Positions 17,654-26,847 of a DNA stretch of 64,000 nt are shown piece by piece. How positions within the stretch are numbered: the stretch's first letter is position 1; each line of letters begins with the position of its first letter. Origin of the DNA: JAABVD01 sp965204545 (GTDB lineage Bacteria; Verrucomicrobiota; Verrucomicrobiia; Opitutales; UBA2995); contig CBDBFA010000003.1 of the NCBI GenBank assembly GCA_965204545.1, positions 2,046,001 to 2,110,000 on the forward strand, written 5' to 3'. Below the pieces are notes generated by a model. The model made no database searches. It was given only the letters and a program-made list of their open reading frames with translations, and had not been told where the DNA came from. The position numbers and the translations under genes were made by a program.

Positions 17654-19051
17654 ATGATCCTGAAAAAGAAATTGTTCACGAAAACGTTCATCACCCTGGT
17701 TCTTTTGCTTTCGGTTATCCTTGCCGGCGCTCAAAATTTCGATACGGCCGCCCGAACCACCGAGGGTGATCTGGAGCGCGTCTTGGCCGAGCTGGCCCAG
17801 CTTCGCAACGCCATTGCCGAGCAAAAGATTCCATTGGCCCAGGAAATCAATCGGCTGGAGGACCTGAAAATCGAGCTGACCCATCAGCGCGATGAGGTGG
17901 TGGAGCAAGCCACCGGGGTAAGTCGCATCAAAGCAGAGTTGGAGCAAAGGGATTCGGAACTGGTCCGCCAAAACGACTACCTGCACACCGCATTGGGGAA
18001 TTATATCGAGGAATTCCTCGGCAGCGCCCTTCACGTGGGGGAAATCCAACTCTACTCCGACGTGGTGGATCGAGCCCGCAACGCCAAAGACAATTCTGAA
18101 ATCCCTTTGCAGGAACGCTATGATTTGCAAGTTGCGGTTCTGCAAGCTTCCCTGGGTCGCCTGGAGAAAATGGTCGCCGGCTACACCTTTGAAGGGGAGT
18201 GCGAAGTAGAAGGTGGAGATCTGGTTCAAGGCAATTTCGCAATTGTCGGGCCAATTGGAATGTTTTCCCAGGGTGGAACAGCGGGCTTGGTCGATGTGAA
18301 TCCCCTGGACCTGCGCCCTCTGCAGATTCGCGTGGAAGGGGCTCCGGAAGAAGCCATGTCCGCCGCCGCAACATCGGGCTCCGGCACCTTGTTTCTGGAT
18401 TCGACGCTCGATCAGGCCCTCGACGTCCTCCAATTGAAGGATACGATTATTGAACACATCGAAAAGGGTGGGGTGGTGATGTACCCCATCCTCACCCTCG
18501 CTTTTGTGGCCCTTGTCATATCGCTTTTCAAGGTTATCGAACTCCTATCTGTGAAAAAGGCCGGGCCGCAGGATCTGGAGATCATTTTGGATCACCTCAG
18601 AAGCGGCCGCAAGGAAGATGCCCTCAATTTTGCCCGCGGGGTTAAAGGGCCCAGCGGCAGAATGTTGACCGCTGCCATGGAGAGCATCGATGCCGAGGAA
18701 GACCTTATCGAGGAAATCCTCTACGAGCAGATGCTGGGCACGCGACCGAAGCTGGAGCGTTTTTTGCCCTTCATTGCCGTTACTGCCGCTACCGCTCCCC
18801 TGCTGGGTCTGTTGGGAACGGTCACCGGAATGATCAACACCTTCAAGCTCATCACCATTTTCGGTACCGGTGATGCCCGGCAGTTGTCTTCGGGGATTTC
18901 AGAGGCGCTCATTACCACTGAATTTGGTTTGATCATCGCCATTCCGACCCTTATCATTCACGCGCTTCTCTCCCGCATGTCCACGAGCGTTTTAGGGAGC
19001 ATGGAGCGTACGGCGGTCGGCTTTATTAACGGATTGCCCCAACGAACCTGA
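17654..19051 (+). CDS. ttpC: MotA/TolQ/ExbB proton-channel protein with periplasmic coiled coil (TtpC-like, module B)
   Basis: The 465-residue protein repeats the design of the module A protein: signal peptide (about 8-26), coiled coil (about 30-115), linker, then three membrane segments around 275-297, 370-392 and 419-440. The channel core TAPLLGLLGTVTGMINTFK and the tail LGSMERTAVGFINGLP match module A almost residue for residue, which suggests recent duplication or gene conversion. In Vibrio and Shewanella TonB2 systems the corresponding TtpC works with a separate ExbB and ExbD. Here those genes follow at 13 and 662 bp, the standard arrangement. Confidence 0.88.
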   Translation: MILKKKLFTKTFITLVLLLSVILAGAQNFDTAARTTEGDLERVLAELAQLRNAIAEQKIPLAQEINRLEDLKIELTHQRDEVVEQATGVSRIKAELEQRDSELVRQNDYLHTALGNYIEEFLGSALHVGEIQLYSDVVDRARNAKDNSEIPLQERYDLQVAVLQASLGRLEKMVAGYTFEGECEVEGGDLVQGNFAIVGPIGMFSQGGTAGLVDVNPLDLRPLQIRVEGAPEEAMSAAATSGSGTLFLDSTLDQALDVLQLKDTIIEHIEKGGVVMYPILTLAFVALVISLFKVIELLSVKKAGPQDLEIILDHLRSGRKEDALNFARGVKGPSGRMLTAAMESIDAEEDLIEEILYEQMLGTRPKLERFLPFIAVTAATAPLLGLLGTVTGMINTFKLITIFGTGDARQLSSGISEALITTEFGLIIAIPTLIIHALLSRMSTSVLGSMERTAVGFINGLPQRT

Positions 19052-19064
19052 TTCGATTGCCGGT

Positions 19065-19703
19065 ATGGTCTTTGCCCAGTCACTTAATTTTGAGACCTTC
19101 GTCGAGGTTTGGCTTAGCGGAGGTTGGGTCATGGTTCCCCTCGTCTTCCTGGCCTTTATCATTTATTTCACCGCCATGGAAATGGTGCTCTTCTTCCGGC
19201 GGGGCAACCACGACAAAGTGCCCGAGGCCCAATACGAGAAGTGGATCGACAATCCCGCCCTGGGCGAGGGCCATGTGGGCGAAATTATCTCTTATGTGAG
19301 AGATGAAAACGCAGATTCCAGCGATGAGGTGAGAAATCGTTTTGTTGAAATTTCCACTGCCGCCCTTCCGGTGGTCGACTCCCGGTTGATGTTTCTCAAT
19401 ATTCTGGTAACGGTAGCGCCTCTGCTGGGATTGCTCGGAACCGTCATCGGAATGCTCAGCACTTTCAAGGCCCTGTCCAGTGGTTCCGGGAAAACGATCG
19501 ACTTGGTAGCCGAGGGTATCTCGGAGGCGTTGATTACCACTCAAACCGGTTTGGTAATTGCCATCCCCGGTTACCTGCTCGTGGCCATGATTCAAAAGAA
19601 ACGCAACCAATATGCGGCTTTTCTTGTCAGACTGGAGAGTCTCGTGTTACAAAAAAATCAGAAATCTTCCGGAGGCGCCTCCCCGGTTACTCCATCCGGA
19701 TAG
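19065..19703 (+). CDS. exbB: ExbB/TolQ proton-channel protein (module B)
   Basis: A standard-length ExbB (212 residues) in the inner membrane. It has a first membrane segment at about 22-45 (VPLVFLAFIIYFTAMEMVLF), then a pair carrying TVAPLLGLLGTVIGMLSTFK (about 112-131) and ISEALITTQTGLVIAIPGY (about 150-170). The threonines in these segments line the proton path in known structures. It lacks the periplasmic extension of the TtpC-like neighbours. It occurs only in module B, with 13 bp to the gene before and 10 bp to exbD after, so tight translational coupling is likely. Confidence 0.93.
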   Translation: MVFAQSLNFETFVEVWLSGGWVMVPLVFLAFIIYFTAMEMVLFFRRGNHDKVPEAQYEKWIDNPALGEGHVGEIISYVRDENADSSDEVRNRFVEISTAALPVVDSRLMFLNILVTVAPLLGLLGTVIGMLSTFKALSSGSGKTIDLVAEGISEALITTQTGLVIAIPGYLLVAMIQKKRNQYAAFLVRLESLVLQKNQKSSGGASPVTPSG

Positions 19704-19713
19704 CGCGTAGAGT

Positions 19714-20118
19714 ATGAAAGGACGTAGACCATTATCAGAAGGCGGAAAGCTGAGCGATATCAATATATCGCCCATGATCGACATGGTCTTCATCTTGCTG
19801 ATTTTCTTTATCGTCACTACCGTGTTCGTGGAAGAACCGGGGGTGGACATCGAGAAACCCATAACGCAAACGCTCCTGCCCCTGGAAAAGAACAGTATCC
19901 TGATCGCCATTTCCGGTAACAACAGGGTGGTTTACGGCGGCCAGGAAGTCGGGGTGGAAGGGGTTCGACCCATTGTTCGCCGACTCAATGCCAGGGACCC
20001 CATGCCGGTCATCCTGCAAGTCGATAGAAATGCCAGCGCCGGGGTGGTCATTCGGGTTATCGGCGAAGCCAAGCTGGGCCGCACCAATAAAATCAGCATA
20101 TCCTCCGAAATGCGGTAA
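19714..20118 (+). CDS. exbD: ExbD/TolR biopolymer transport protein (module B)
   Basis: The 134-residue partner of ExbB has the membrane segment ISPMIDMVFILLIFFIV with Asp23, the proton-carrying residue, then a periplasmic domain containing VILQVDRNASAGVVIRVI and ending near ARLG-like EAKLGRTNKISIS. The membrane segment is identical to that of module A, while the periplasmic domains differ, as expected if each docks with a different partner. It sits 10 bp after exbB and 36 bp before tonB. Confidence 0.93.
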   Translation: MKGRRPLSEGGKLSDINISPMIDMVFILLIFFIVTTVFVEEPGVDIEKPITQTLLPLEKNSILIAISGNNRVVYGGQEVGVEGVRPIVRRLNARDPMPVILQVDRNASAGVVIRVIGEAKLGRTNKISISSEMR

Positions 20119-20154
20119 CCTACCCAATTTGCAAATTTCCAAATCCAATACACC

Positions 20155-20811
20155 ATGAAAAAAGTCTTCGCTTCTAATTATCAGGGCAATTCCCTCTCCT
20201 TTTCCTTGCCTTTGGGTGGGATTATAACCCTGGCCCTATTCATAGCGCTCCCCCTCACCCAGATCTTCTCCTCCCTGGACAATATGAACCGAGACGAGGA
20301 GAATAACCGCATTCAAATCGAGCCTCCGCCTCCACCTCCACCCGAACCTCCCAAGCCGGAGGAGGAGGAAGAGAAAGAGGAGGATATCGAGATCGAAAAG
20401 CAGGAACAGCAACTGACCTTGGACCAGATCAACATGGCCCTTACAGCAGGTGACGGCGGAATGAGTTCTTCCGGAGTATCGGTCCAGGTATTTGATATTG
20501 CCGATAATTTCGATGAGATGGTATTCGAAATTTCCGATCTCGATAAACCGCCTATTCCGTTGGTCAAGATCAGCCCGCAATACCCTCCCGAGCTGAAACG
20601 CAACCGCGTCCAGGGAGAGGTCCATCTGATCTTTATCGTAGACGAATTCGGGAATGTGAAACGACCCAGAGTATCGAAATCTTCCAATCGTGAATTTAAT
20701 GAAAATGCCATCAAGGCCGTTCGCCAATGGAAGTTCGAACCGGGTGAAAAGGATGGCAGAAAAGTGAAGACCCGCGTTCGCCTGCCACTTTCCTTTTCCT
20801 TGCGTCGCTGA
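20155..20811 (+). CDS. tonB: TonB energy transducer
   Basis: TonB transmits ExbB-ExbD force across the periplasm to outer-membrane receptors such as the one at 53475. The 218-residue product has one N-terminal membrane helix (about 20-40, GGIITLALFIALPLTQIF), a Pro-rich then Glu/Lys-rich stretch (about 56-85, PPPPPPPEPPKPEEEEE), and a C-terminal TonB domain (about 135-216). That domain carries ISPQYPPELKRNRVQGEVHL, the TonB SPxYP motif followed by GxVxL, and the ending AVRQWKFEPG. It is the only tonB in the window, so module A presumably shares it or uses one encoded elsewhere. Confidence 0.95.
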   Translation: MKKVFASNYQGNSLSFSLPLGGIITLALFIALPLTQIFSSLDNMNRDEENNRIQIEPPPPPPPEPPKPEEEEEKEEDIEIEKQEQQLTLDQINMALTAGDGGMSSSGVSVQVFDIADNFDEMVFEISDLDKPPIPLVKISPQYPPELKRNRVQGEVHLIFIVDEFGNVKRPRVSKSSNREFNENAIKAVRQWKFEPGEKDGRKVKTRVRLPLSFSLRR

Positions 20812-20816
20812 CTTAA

Positions 20817-22262
20817 ATGAACTCTTTCGGTTATTCGCTGTTTCGCCTGGTCTGGTGCGGCTTGGTCGCATGGGGATTTTGTATCCAGGTCTCGGGGAAA
20901 GTCGACATGCGGTTCTGGCGAAAACCCGGTTATTTCGATGAATACTACCGGGATCTGATGGCCCAAGGCGCCAACTTGCCCACCGTGAAGTCGGAAGAGC
21001 AGGAGATTCTAAGAACCTATCATGACTTCACTTCAAAACAACAGGATGCCAGGGCCCTGGCTTATCTCCAGTCCTCCATCGGACGGGATGCCAGCGCGGC
21101 CCTCGATTTTACCTTGGGTTTGCATTACTACCGGGTGGACAAGCTGGACGATGCCCTGACGTATTTCAATAGAGCCGTTCTCAAATGGCCCACCTTCCAA
21201 GCCGCGCATAAGCTGATCGGCTATTGCCATTTGCAGAAAGATGCGTGGGAAAAAGCGGCCCAGGCCTTCAACCGGGCCACTCAACTGGGGCAAGACGATG
21301 CCCGGACCTTCGGCCTCCTGGGCATGATTTACCTCAATCAGGAAAAAATTCTGGAATCCGAAAGCGCCTATAAGAAAGCTATCGTGGCCGATCCCGAAAC
21401 CCTGGATTGGTACAAGGGGCTGGCCTCCACCTTGCTCAATCAGGAGAAGCATTTGGAATCCATTTCCCTGTTTGAAGAAATGATAGCCCGGGCTGAAGAA
21501 ACCAAGGATCAATCGGACTTCCTCATCCTGCAGGCCAACTCTTTCATCGCCTTGAATCAGCCCCTTGCGGCCGCCGCAAACTATGAAATCGTTCGGCGTA
21601 TGGGACAGGCGACCTATGAAACCATGAGCCGTCTGGGGGACATTTACCTCAACGAAGATCAGTTGGAGTTGGCTACGGAAGCTCACGTCGAGGCCATAGA
21701 ACTGGATCCGGCTCAGGATCAGGAACGACCGGTCAGGACCGCCGAGGTTATCGTCGCTCGTGGGTTTTGGGATAACGGTGAAACCATCGTAAAAACCATA
21801 CGGAGAGTATTTTCAGATACCCTGAGTGAGGAGCATAACCTGACCCTCCTCCGCCTCGAAGCCCGTGTGGCGATTGCTCAGGAACGTAGCTCGGACATCG
21901 CCATCAAGTTGTTGGAAGAGATTTTGGAAATCGATCCCGAAGATAAGGAAACTGTCCTCCTGCTGGCGAGATACCACTATTCCCAAAGCAGGAAGGCAAA
22001 AGCCGCCGGTAATGAAGAAGAAACCCTCAAGAGCTTTGAAGAAGCCCGCATATACTTCGATAAAGCCACCGAAATGGGCGACGACGAGTTCAAGCGGCAA
22101 GCGTTCATCGATTACTCCCAGATCCTGGTCGATGAAACCCTGTATTGCGACGCCATACCGCTGTTGAGGGATGCCTTGGATTTGGAATACACCATTCGGG
22201 TGGAGAACTACCTCGAGCGGGTTGAGCGTGCTTGCCGAAACCAGCGCCTTCGCTCCCGATAG
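20817..22262 (+). CDS. Secreted TPR protein of TonB module B
   Basis: This 481-residue protein closes module B, 5 bp after tonB. It has an N-terminal hydrophobic segment (LFRLVWCGLVAWGFCIQVSG) and tetratricopeptide repeats from about residue 95 onward, for example ALDFTLGLHYYRVDKLDDAL and CHLQKDAWEKAAQAFNRATQ. A second block near 380-420 covers LLEEILEIDPEDKETVLLLA. It is the counterpart of the TPR gene at 15420. Such proteins recur at this position in TonB operons and are presumed to work in the periplasm with the motor, although no direct function is established. The run ends here at a strong terminator hairpin. Confidence 0.82.
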   Translation: MNSFGYSLFRLVWCGLVAWGFCIQVSGKVDMRFWRKPGYFDEYYRDLMAQGANLPTVKSEEQEILRTYHDFTSKQQDARALAYLQSSIGRDASAALDFTLGLHYYRVDKLDDALTYFNRAVLKWPTFQAAHKLIGYCHLQKDAWEKAAQAFNRATQLGQDDARTFGLLGMIYLNQEKILESESAYKKAIVADPETLDWYKGLASTLLNQEKHLESISLFEEMIARAEETKDQSDFLILQANSFIALNQPLAAAANYEIVRRMGQATYETMSRLGDIYLNEDQLELATEAHVEAIELDPAQDQERPVRTAEVIVARGFWDNGETIVKTIRRVFSDTLSEEHNLTLLRLEARVAIAQERSSDIAIKLLEEILEIDPEDKETVLLLARYHYSQSRKAKAAGNEEETLKSFEEARIYFDKATEMGDDEFKRQAFIDYSQILVDETLYCDAIPLLRDALDLEYTIRVENYLERVERACRNQRLRSR

Positions 22263-22276
22263 TCGTTCCACCAGCC

Positions 22277-22325
22277 GCAAAGAGCAAAGGCCCGCCCACG
22301 AATTGGGCGGGCCTTTGCTCTTTGC
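22277..22325. terminator. Bidirectional intrinsic terminator
   Basis: A perfect 21-bp inverted repeat (arms 22277-22297 and 22305-22325) with a 7-nt loop. The G+C-rich core GGCCCGCCC is flanked by A-rich and T-rich ends on both strands. It sits between the end of the TonB cluster (22262) and the end of the opposing tsf gene (22343), so it can serve both. Confidence 0.9.
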
Positions 22326-22342
22326 GCTACCGGCCCTACAAA

Positions 22343-22936
22343 TTACTGCCCGAGCTGAAACCGGGAGAATCGACGAATGACGATGTTCTCACCCAATTGG
22401 GCAATTTTTTCGGTTACCAACTCTTTGATGGTTTTATCCGGGTCCTTGACGAACGGTTGGTCCGACATGCAGATCTGAGAGAAATACTTGTCCAATTTGC
22501 CTTCGACAATCTTTTGAATGACCTGGGGTGGCTTTCCACCTGCCTGCGAAGAGGCAATATCGCGTTCTTTGGCCACCAGTTCCGGTGGAACTTCCTCGCG
22601 AGTCAGGTAGGCGGGACTCGCGGCCGCGATATGCAGGCAAAGATCCCGCGCCAGAGTCTTGAAGTCAGGGGTCTTGGCTACAAAGTCGGTTTCACAATTC
22701 AGTTCGATCAAAACCCCAACTTTTCCACCCATGTGGATGTATTGTTCGATTATGCCCTCCCGGGCTACCCGGCCGGCTTTCTTGGCTGCCGTGGCAGCGC
22801 CTTTTTTGCGCAGGAAAATGACGGCTTTTTCCATATCCCCTTCATTTTCCACCAAGGCTTTTTTACAGTCCATTAAACCGACACCTGTCATTTGGCGTAG
22901 CTCGCTTACCTGTTTGGCCGATATGTGCACACTCAT
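22343..22936 (-). CDS. tsf: Elongation factor Ts
   Basis: EF-Ts recharges EF-Tu by exchanging GDP for GTP. The 197-residue product is the short form, lacking most of the second core subdomain, as in Thermus and chloroplasts. The N-terminal LRQMTGVGLMDCKKAL is the UBA-like EF-Tu-binding helix pair. The core block ELNCETDFVAKTPDFK (about residues 79-94) contains the conserved TDFVA contact. It lies 44 bp downstream of rpsB on the same strand, the usual rpsB-tsf operon. Confidence 0.97.
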   Translation of the reverse strand: MSVHISAKQVSELRQMTGVGLMDCKKALVENEGDMEKAVIFLRKKGAATAAKKAGRVAREGIIEQYIHMGGKVGVLIELNCETDFVAKTPDFKTLARDLCLHIAAASPAYLTREEVPPELVAKERDIASSQAGGKPPQVIQKIVEGKLDKYFSQICMSDQPFVKDPDKTIKELVTEKIAQLGENIVIRRFSRFQLGQ

Positions 22937-22980
22937 TGGGTTTTGTTAAATTGGGTATTTTGAATTTTGGATGTTCCGGC

Positions 22981-23823
22981 TCAGGGGGTTTCCCGGGGAG
23001 AAACGTCCTGGTCCAACATCAGTTCGGGATCGATGGTAACGGTTACTTCCTCCATGTTATCGGCCGCTTCCGCCGCAAGTTGTTGGGAGTAGGTTTCCGC
23101 TACCGGTTCAGCCAGGAATGTAAGTGGGGTGCGGGTGGTTTCACGCCTTACCGCTCCGTTCTGGATGGCTTCCATGACGGTTTCCACAATAATGCGGATG
23201 GACTTTACCGCATCGTCATTACCCGGGATGGGGTATTCGACGGTGGAGGGATCGGAATTGGTGTCCACCAAGGCAATTACCGGGATGCCCAGCCTGTTGG
23301 CCTCGGCCAGGGCAATGGCCTCCTTTTTGATGTCCACGATAAACATGGCGTCAGGCAGTTCGGGCATTTCCAGTAAACCTTCGAAATTGCGATGCATCCG
23401 GCTCATTTGACGGCGTATGAAGGACGCTTCCTTTTTGGGAAGTTTCTCAAGGGATCCATCCGTCTCCATACTGAGGTATTCGCTGTATTTGGAAATACTG
23501 TTCAGGATGGTGGCGAAATTGGTCAGTGTTCCCCCGAGCCAGCGGTTGACGGAATAAGGCATTTCAGTGGCAATGGCCGCCTCCCGAACAACCTCCTGTG
23601 CTTGTTTTTTGGTGCCAACCAGCAGGATTTTGCCCCCTTGGGCCACCGTTTCTTCGATATATTCAGTCGCCCTTTCCAGACAATGGAAGGTTTTTTCCAA
23701 ATCGATGATGGAAATGCCATGGCGGTGATCGAAAACAAAGGGTTTCGATTTTGGATTCCATCGTTTGGTTTGATGGCCGAAGTGGACTCCGGCGTCCAGC
23801 AAGTCCCTAACAGTTAAATTCAT
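22981..23823 (-). CDS. rpsB: 30S ribosomal protein S2
   Basis: S2 joins the small subunit late and supports S1 binding. The 280-residue product starts LTVRDLLDAGVHFGHQTKRW, the S2 signature, and contains FIVDIKKEAIALAEANRLGI, followed by GIPVIALVDTNSDP and VEYPIPGNDDA. The C-terminus is extended by about 40 residues beyond the Escherichia coli protein and is acidic (EAADNMEEVTVTIDPELMLD). It is the first gene of an rpsB-tsf operon. The promoter should lie in 23824-24050, just upstream of the divergent tRNA gene. Confidence 0.98.
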   Translation of the reverse strand: MNLTVRDLLDAGVHFGHQTKRWNPKSKPFVFDHRHGISIIDLEKTFHCLERATEYIEETVAQGGKILLVGTKKQAQEVVREAAIATEMPYSVNRWLGGTLTNFATILNSISKYSEYLSMETDGSLEKLPKKEASFIRRQMSRMHRNFEGLLEMPELPDAMFIVDIKKEAIALAEANRLGIPVIALVDTNSDPSTVEYPIPGNDDAVKSIRIIVETVMEAIQNGAVRRETTRTPLTFLAEPVAETYSQQLAAEAADNMEEVTVTIDPELMLDQDVSPRETP

Positions 23824-24055
23824 TACAAATGCGGGGATCTGATTGGAGGTGATGCCCTATTGAATATGTTGAGTTGTTTATGAATATGAATGGGTGGGTT
23901 TCCAAAAAGGAGGTCAAGCTACTGTTTGGGAAAAGAAAAGCAAGGTGTATTTTCCATTGGCCCCAATTATTGGACGAGAAGGGCCCAAAAACGAAATCCT
24001 GAAAAAAAACCTTGCCCAGAGTTGGATTCTGAAAATTATTCATCCTCTCTCAAGT

Positions 24056-24132
<77 letters not shown>

Positions 24133-24190
24133 AATTAAATGGGCCCGATAGTCCTACCGGGTTAAAAATGTTCGGAGACCCCCAACCATC

Positions 24191-26056
24191 CTATCTCTTG
24201 TTCAAGTCAACTATGGCCCATTCATACAATCGAGGAATGCGTATCCGATTTACGCCAGCTTTTTTGTAAACCGTCAGCCGGACTGGTTTCCGGTTCGGCG
24301 CGTGTAAGGTGGCGGACTCGAATGGCCCGGAAAATGCCTCGCTTACTTCGAGATTGAAGTCCTTGTAGACGGGAGCTGGCTTCGGCGGGTTCAATGGCCT
24401 TCCCAGCATGTGCAGGACCAAGCCCCCGTCATTCGCCCTTCTTGCGACTATGGTTACATTGTCATTTCCCACCGATACATCAATCGGACGCTTGATCAGG
24501 TCCCAGAGTCTATCGATGTGCTCAATCGAGATCACCTTTTCTCCTTGCGATTTAATCTCGGCTTGAAGGGGTGGATCCAGGTATTTGAAGTCTTCGGTAA
24601 GGATAATCGCGTCGAGTTCGTCGAGTCGTCCCCGATCGATATCGCGCGAATACAAATCGTCCCCAAAAAAGAGAAATTCGAAGGGAATGTTCTCGGCGGT
24701 CAGCTTATCCACTGCCGATAAGGCAATTTCTTTCCCGTATCGGCTGCCGAGATGGCTGTAGATCAGGCCTATTTTCGCAAAAGAATCGTATCCGTCGAAT
24801 AATGACCGATTGTCCTGGATAAATTTGAAAAGATAGCGGAACTCCTGCGGATTCGGATCGTATTGTCCCGGATTGGTCCACTGCTTGATGGGGGCGAGAA
24901 AATTAGAGCCATAGGCGTAGCTTTGGGCAATCCAAGCGCGAGCGAGCGACTCGGCTTTTTTATCTCGGATCATTCGCCACGGGCGAGGCCCGGCGGTGAT
25001 CAAATTTGGTTTTCCCACGACCTCGCAAATTTTGTAAAGCAGGAGTACTTCATTGTACAGTTCAAGATTGTCGCCTTTCAGGAGTTGGTCACCTTCGGTT
25101 ATATAGCCATCTACCTCTTTAATGTAGGTCGTCTGCCGCACCTGCAACGGATCGCTCGAGGACAGAAAAGGAACACTTCTCCCAGCATAGGCGTCGGCAT
25201 AGTCGGCCAACTCCTTGTGAAAAGCGTTAATCTCCTGGTACTGGTAAATCAGGAAGTCGTTGAAAAACGGGATGCTCGCGTCCGGGCCCTTTTGCCGGTC
25301 TTCTTGCACAAAGCGTTCGATCGTCCAACCGTCTTTGAGAAGATGCGCCCGATACTCGAACCGGGTTATATCGGGAATTCCCATGCGAGACAATTCGGAG
25401 TTGCTGTATTTGCTCTTTAGAAAGGCTCGAAAACCAACCTCGCAATGTCGGCAAAAACAGGATGCCCGCTTTACGTTGTTCACGGTATTGCGTTGCAAAT
25501 CAACCGATACCAGATCGACGCCCGCATCGACAGCGACTTTAACCCGCTTCTTCATGGCGGCTCGAGCGACGGGAGAATTGGAGCAAAAACGCTGATTTCC
25601 ATTCCAGGGGAAAATGGCGACGCTGCCGTCTAAGAGGATTACCGAGTGGTCCTCGATATTCTCTCCTTGGGCGAGAATATATTCATTGATCTCCCATTCT
25701 TGATAATCCCATTGTAACCGGGCCATGACGCGAAGGCCGTCTGCTTGAGTAGCGGCAACGCCCTCGATATACTCTGCCACCGCCTTTGCCTCCTTTACCG
25801 CATCCTGCGTGTCATTCGGATCGTAAGAACCGGGAATGGCCGGTATCGCGGCATAGGCCTGAGCATCCGGGTTATATAATTTAGAGACTTGCTCCAGTCC
25901 TTCTGCCCATTTCTCCGATGAAGCATCCTTGTAGCCCTTGGTCCACACGTCCGACCGACGATTGATGGTCTGGGCAGAAAGGGTTGAAGGTAGGATCATT
26001 CCCACCATCAACCCGGATATTATTCCAGCTATTTTTACCATATCAAATTTGTCCAT
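24191..26056 (-). CDS. Secreted TIM-barrel glycoside-hydrolase-like protein
   Basis: I do not recognise a named family. The 621-residue product has a signal peptide (IAGIISGLMVGMILPSTLSA). Its central part resembles GH42-like beta-galactosidase and uncharacterised GHL proteins: GVDLVSVDLQRN (about 179-190), then SCFCRHCEVGFRAFLKSKY with a Cys-x-Cys-x2-Cys cluster (200, 202, 205) like the metal site of GH42 enzymes. The C-terminal part (about 520-610) looks like a small beta domain. The start at 26056 was preferred to GTG at 26071. It is last in a minus-strand run with an RraA-like gene, a Na+ symporter and a sugar-acid dehydratase, so it probably releases a uronic or aldonic acid sugar from outside material. 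Confidence 0.6.
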   Translation of the reverse strand: MDKFDMVKIAGIISGLMVGMILPSTLSAQTINRRSDVWTKGYKDASSEKWAEGLEQVSKLYNPDAQAYAAIPAIPGSYDPNDTQDAVKEAKAVAEYIEGVAATQADGLRVMARLQWDYQEWEINEYILAQGENIEDHSVILLDGSVAIFPWNGNQRFCSNSPVARAAMKKRVKVAVDAGVDLVSVDLQRNTVNNVKRASCFCRHCEVGFRAFLKSKYSNSELSRMGIPDITRFEYRAHLLKDGWTIERFVQEDRQKGPDASIPFFNDFLIYQYQEINAFHKELADYADAYAGRSVPFLSSSDPLQVRQTTYIKEVDGYITEGDQLLKGDNLELYNEVLLLYKICEVVGKPNLITAGPRPWRMIRDKKAESLARAWIAQSYAYGSNFLAPIKQWTNPGQYDPNPQEFRYLFKFIQDNRSLFDGYDSFAKIGLIYSHLGSRYGKEIALSAVDKLTAENIPFEFLFFGDDLYSRDIDRGRLDELDAIILTEDFKYLDPPLQAEIKSQGEKVISIEHIDRLWDLIKRPIDVSVGNDNVTIVARRANDGGLVLHMLGRPLNPPKPAPVYKDFNLEVSEAFSGPFESATLHAPNRKPVRLTVYKKAGVNRIRIPRLYEWAIVDLNKR

Positions 26057-26142
26057 TAATTCTGTTCCCACCTACTGCCGTCCCAAACTCAGCATATCCG
26101 GACAGGAATGGAATATTTATATGCCTTCGATTACCCAATTGC

Positions 26143-26820
26143 CTAAAACTTCGCGCCTTTGCGCACCACATCTGCAGGTGACAATCCGGAGGCGATTATG
26201 TCCCGCCAACCACGTTCGGCCTTATTCCTTTCCTCTGCCTTAACCAGTACTTCGAAGGCGATATCTCTCGACACCACCACAATGCCATCCATATCGGCAA
26301 AGACCAAGTCTCCAGGCGTGACCTCGGTTCGACCGATTTTAATCGGTTGTTGCCACTCAGTGATATGAAAGCGGTCGGCCATCGAAGCCGGAGTCCGATA
26401 GCGGCTCCAAACCTTGAAACCGGTATCTATGATTCGGTCCACATCACGTACCCCGCCATCGATAATAGCGCCGACACAACCCCGCATCATGGAGGCTGCG
26501 GTCATCATTTCTCCGTAGTGGGCCGTTTCCCGATCGTCACCGGTATCCCAAACCACGATGCTTCCGGCATAGAGCGCATTGATCATAGCCGCTCTTTGCG
26601 CGTGCACGTCCTCGGGTTCAGGCAGATGAGTGGGTATCCCCTTTATGGTAAAGGCGAAACCCGCCACCTTCATCCCATCCACCAAAGGCAGCAGATTGGA
26701 CGGTAGATTCTGTTCCCGCTTCCCAAATTCATGATGCAATATATCGATTACTACGGCGGTGTAGATCGCTTCGTAGCGCTCCCTCATTTCCGCTTCGCTG
26801 ATATCCAGTTGCTTGCTCAT
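26143..26820 (-). CDS. RraA family protein (4-hydroxy-4-methyl-2-oxoglutarate aldolase-like)
   Basis: RraA-fold proteins include Mg-dependent aldolases that cleave 4-carboxy-4-hydroxy-2-oxoacids, oxaloacetate decarboxylases and the RNase E inhibitor RraA. The 225-residue product has the family core CVGAIIDGGVRDVDRIIDTG (about 114-133), in which the DGxxRD residues bind metal and substrate, and the later GDLVFADMDGIVVV. Length is typical of the catabolic aldolase-like group. It is 27 bp downstream of the symporter gene on the same strand. Its position among sugar-acid genes favours an aldolase role on a 2-oxo intermediate, which is inference. Confidence 0.85.
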   Translation of the reverse strand: MSKQLDISEAEMRERYEAIYTAVVIDILHHEFGKREQNLPSNLLPLVDGMKVAGFAFTIKGIPTHLPEPEDVHAQRAAMINALYAGSIVVWDTGDDRETAHYGEMMTAASMMRGCVGAIIDGGVRDVDRIIDTGFKVWSRYRTPASMADRFHITEWQQPIKIGRTEVTPGDLVFADMDGIVVVSRDIAFEVLVKAEERNKAERGWRDIIASGLSPADVVRKGAKF

Positions 26821-26847
26821 AGCCTCAAAAATTTCTTGGCTGGTGCC

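Noticed and set aside
22936..23376. Plus-strand frame opposite rpsB
   Set aside because: Antisense shadow of a ribosomal protein gene.
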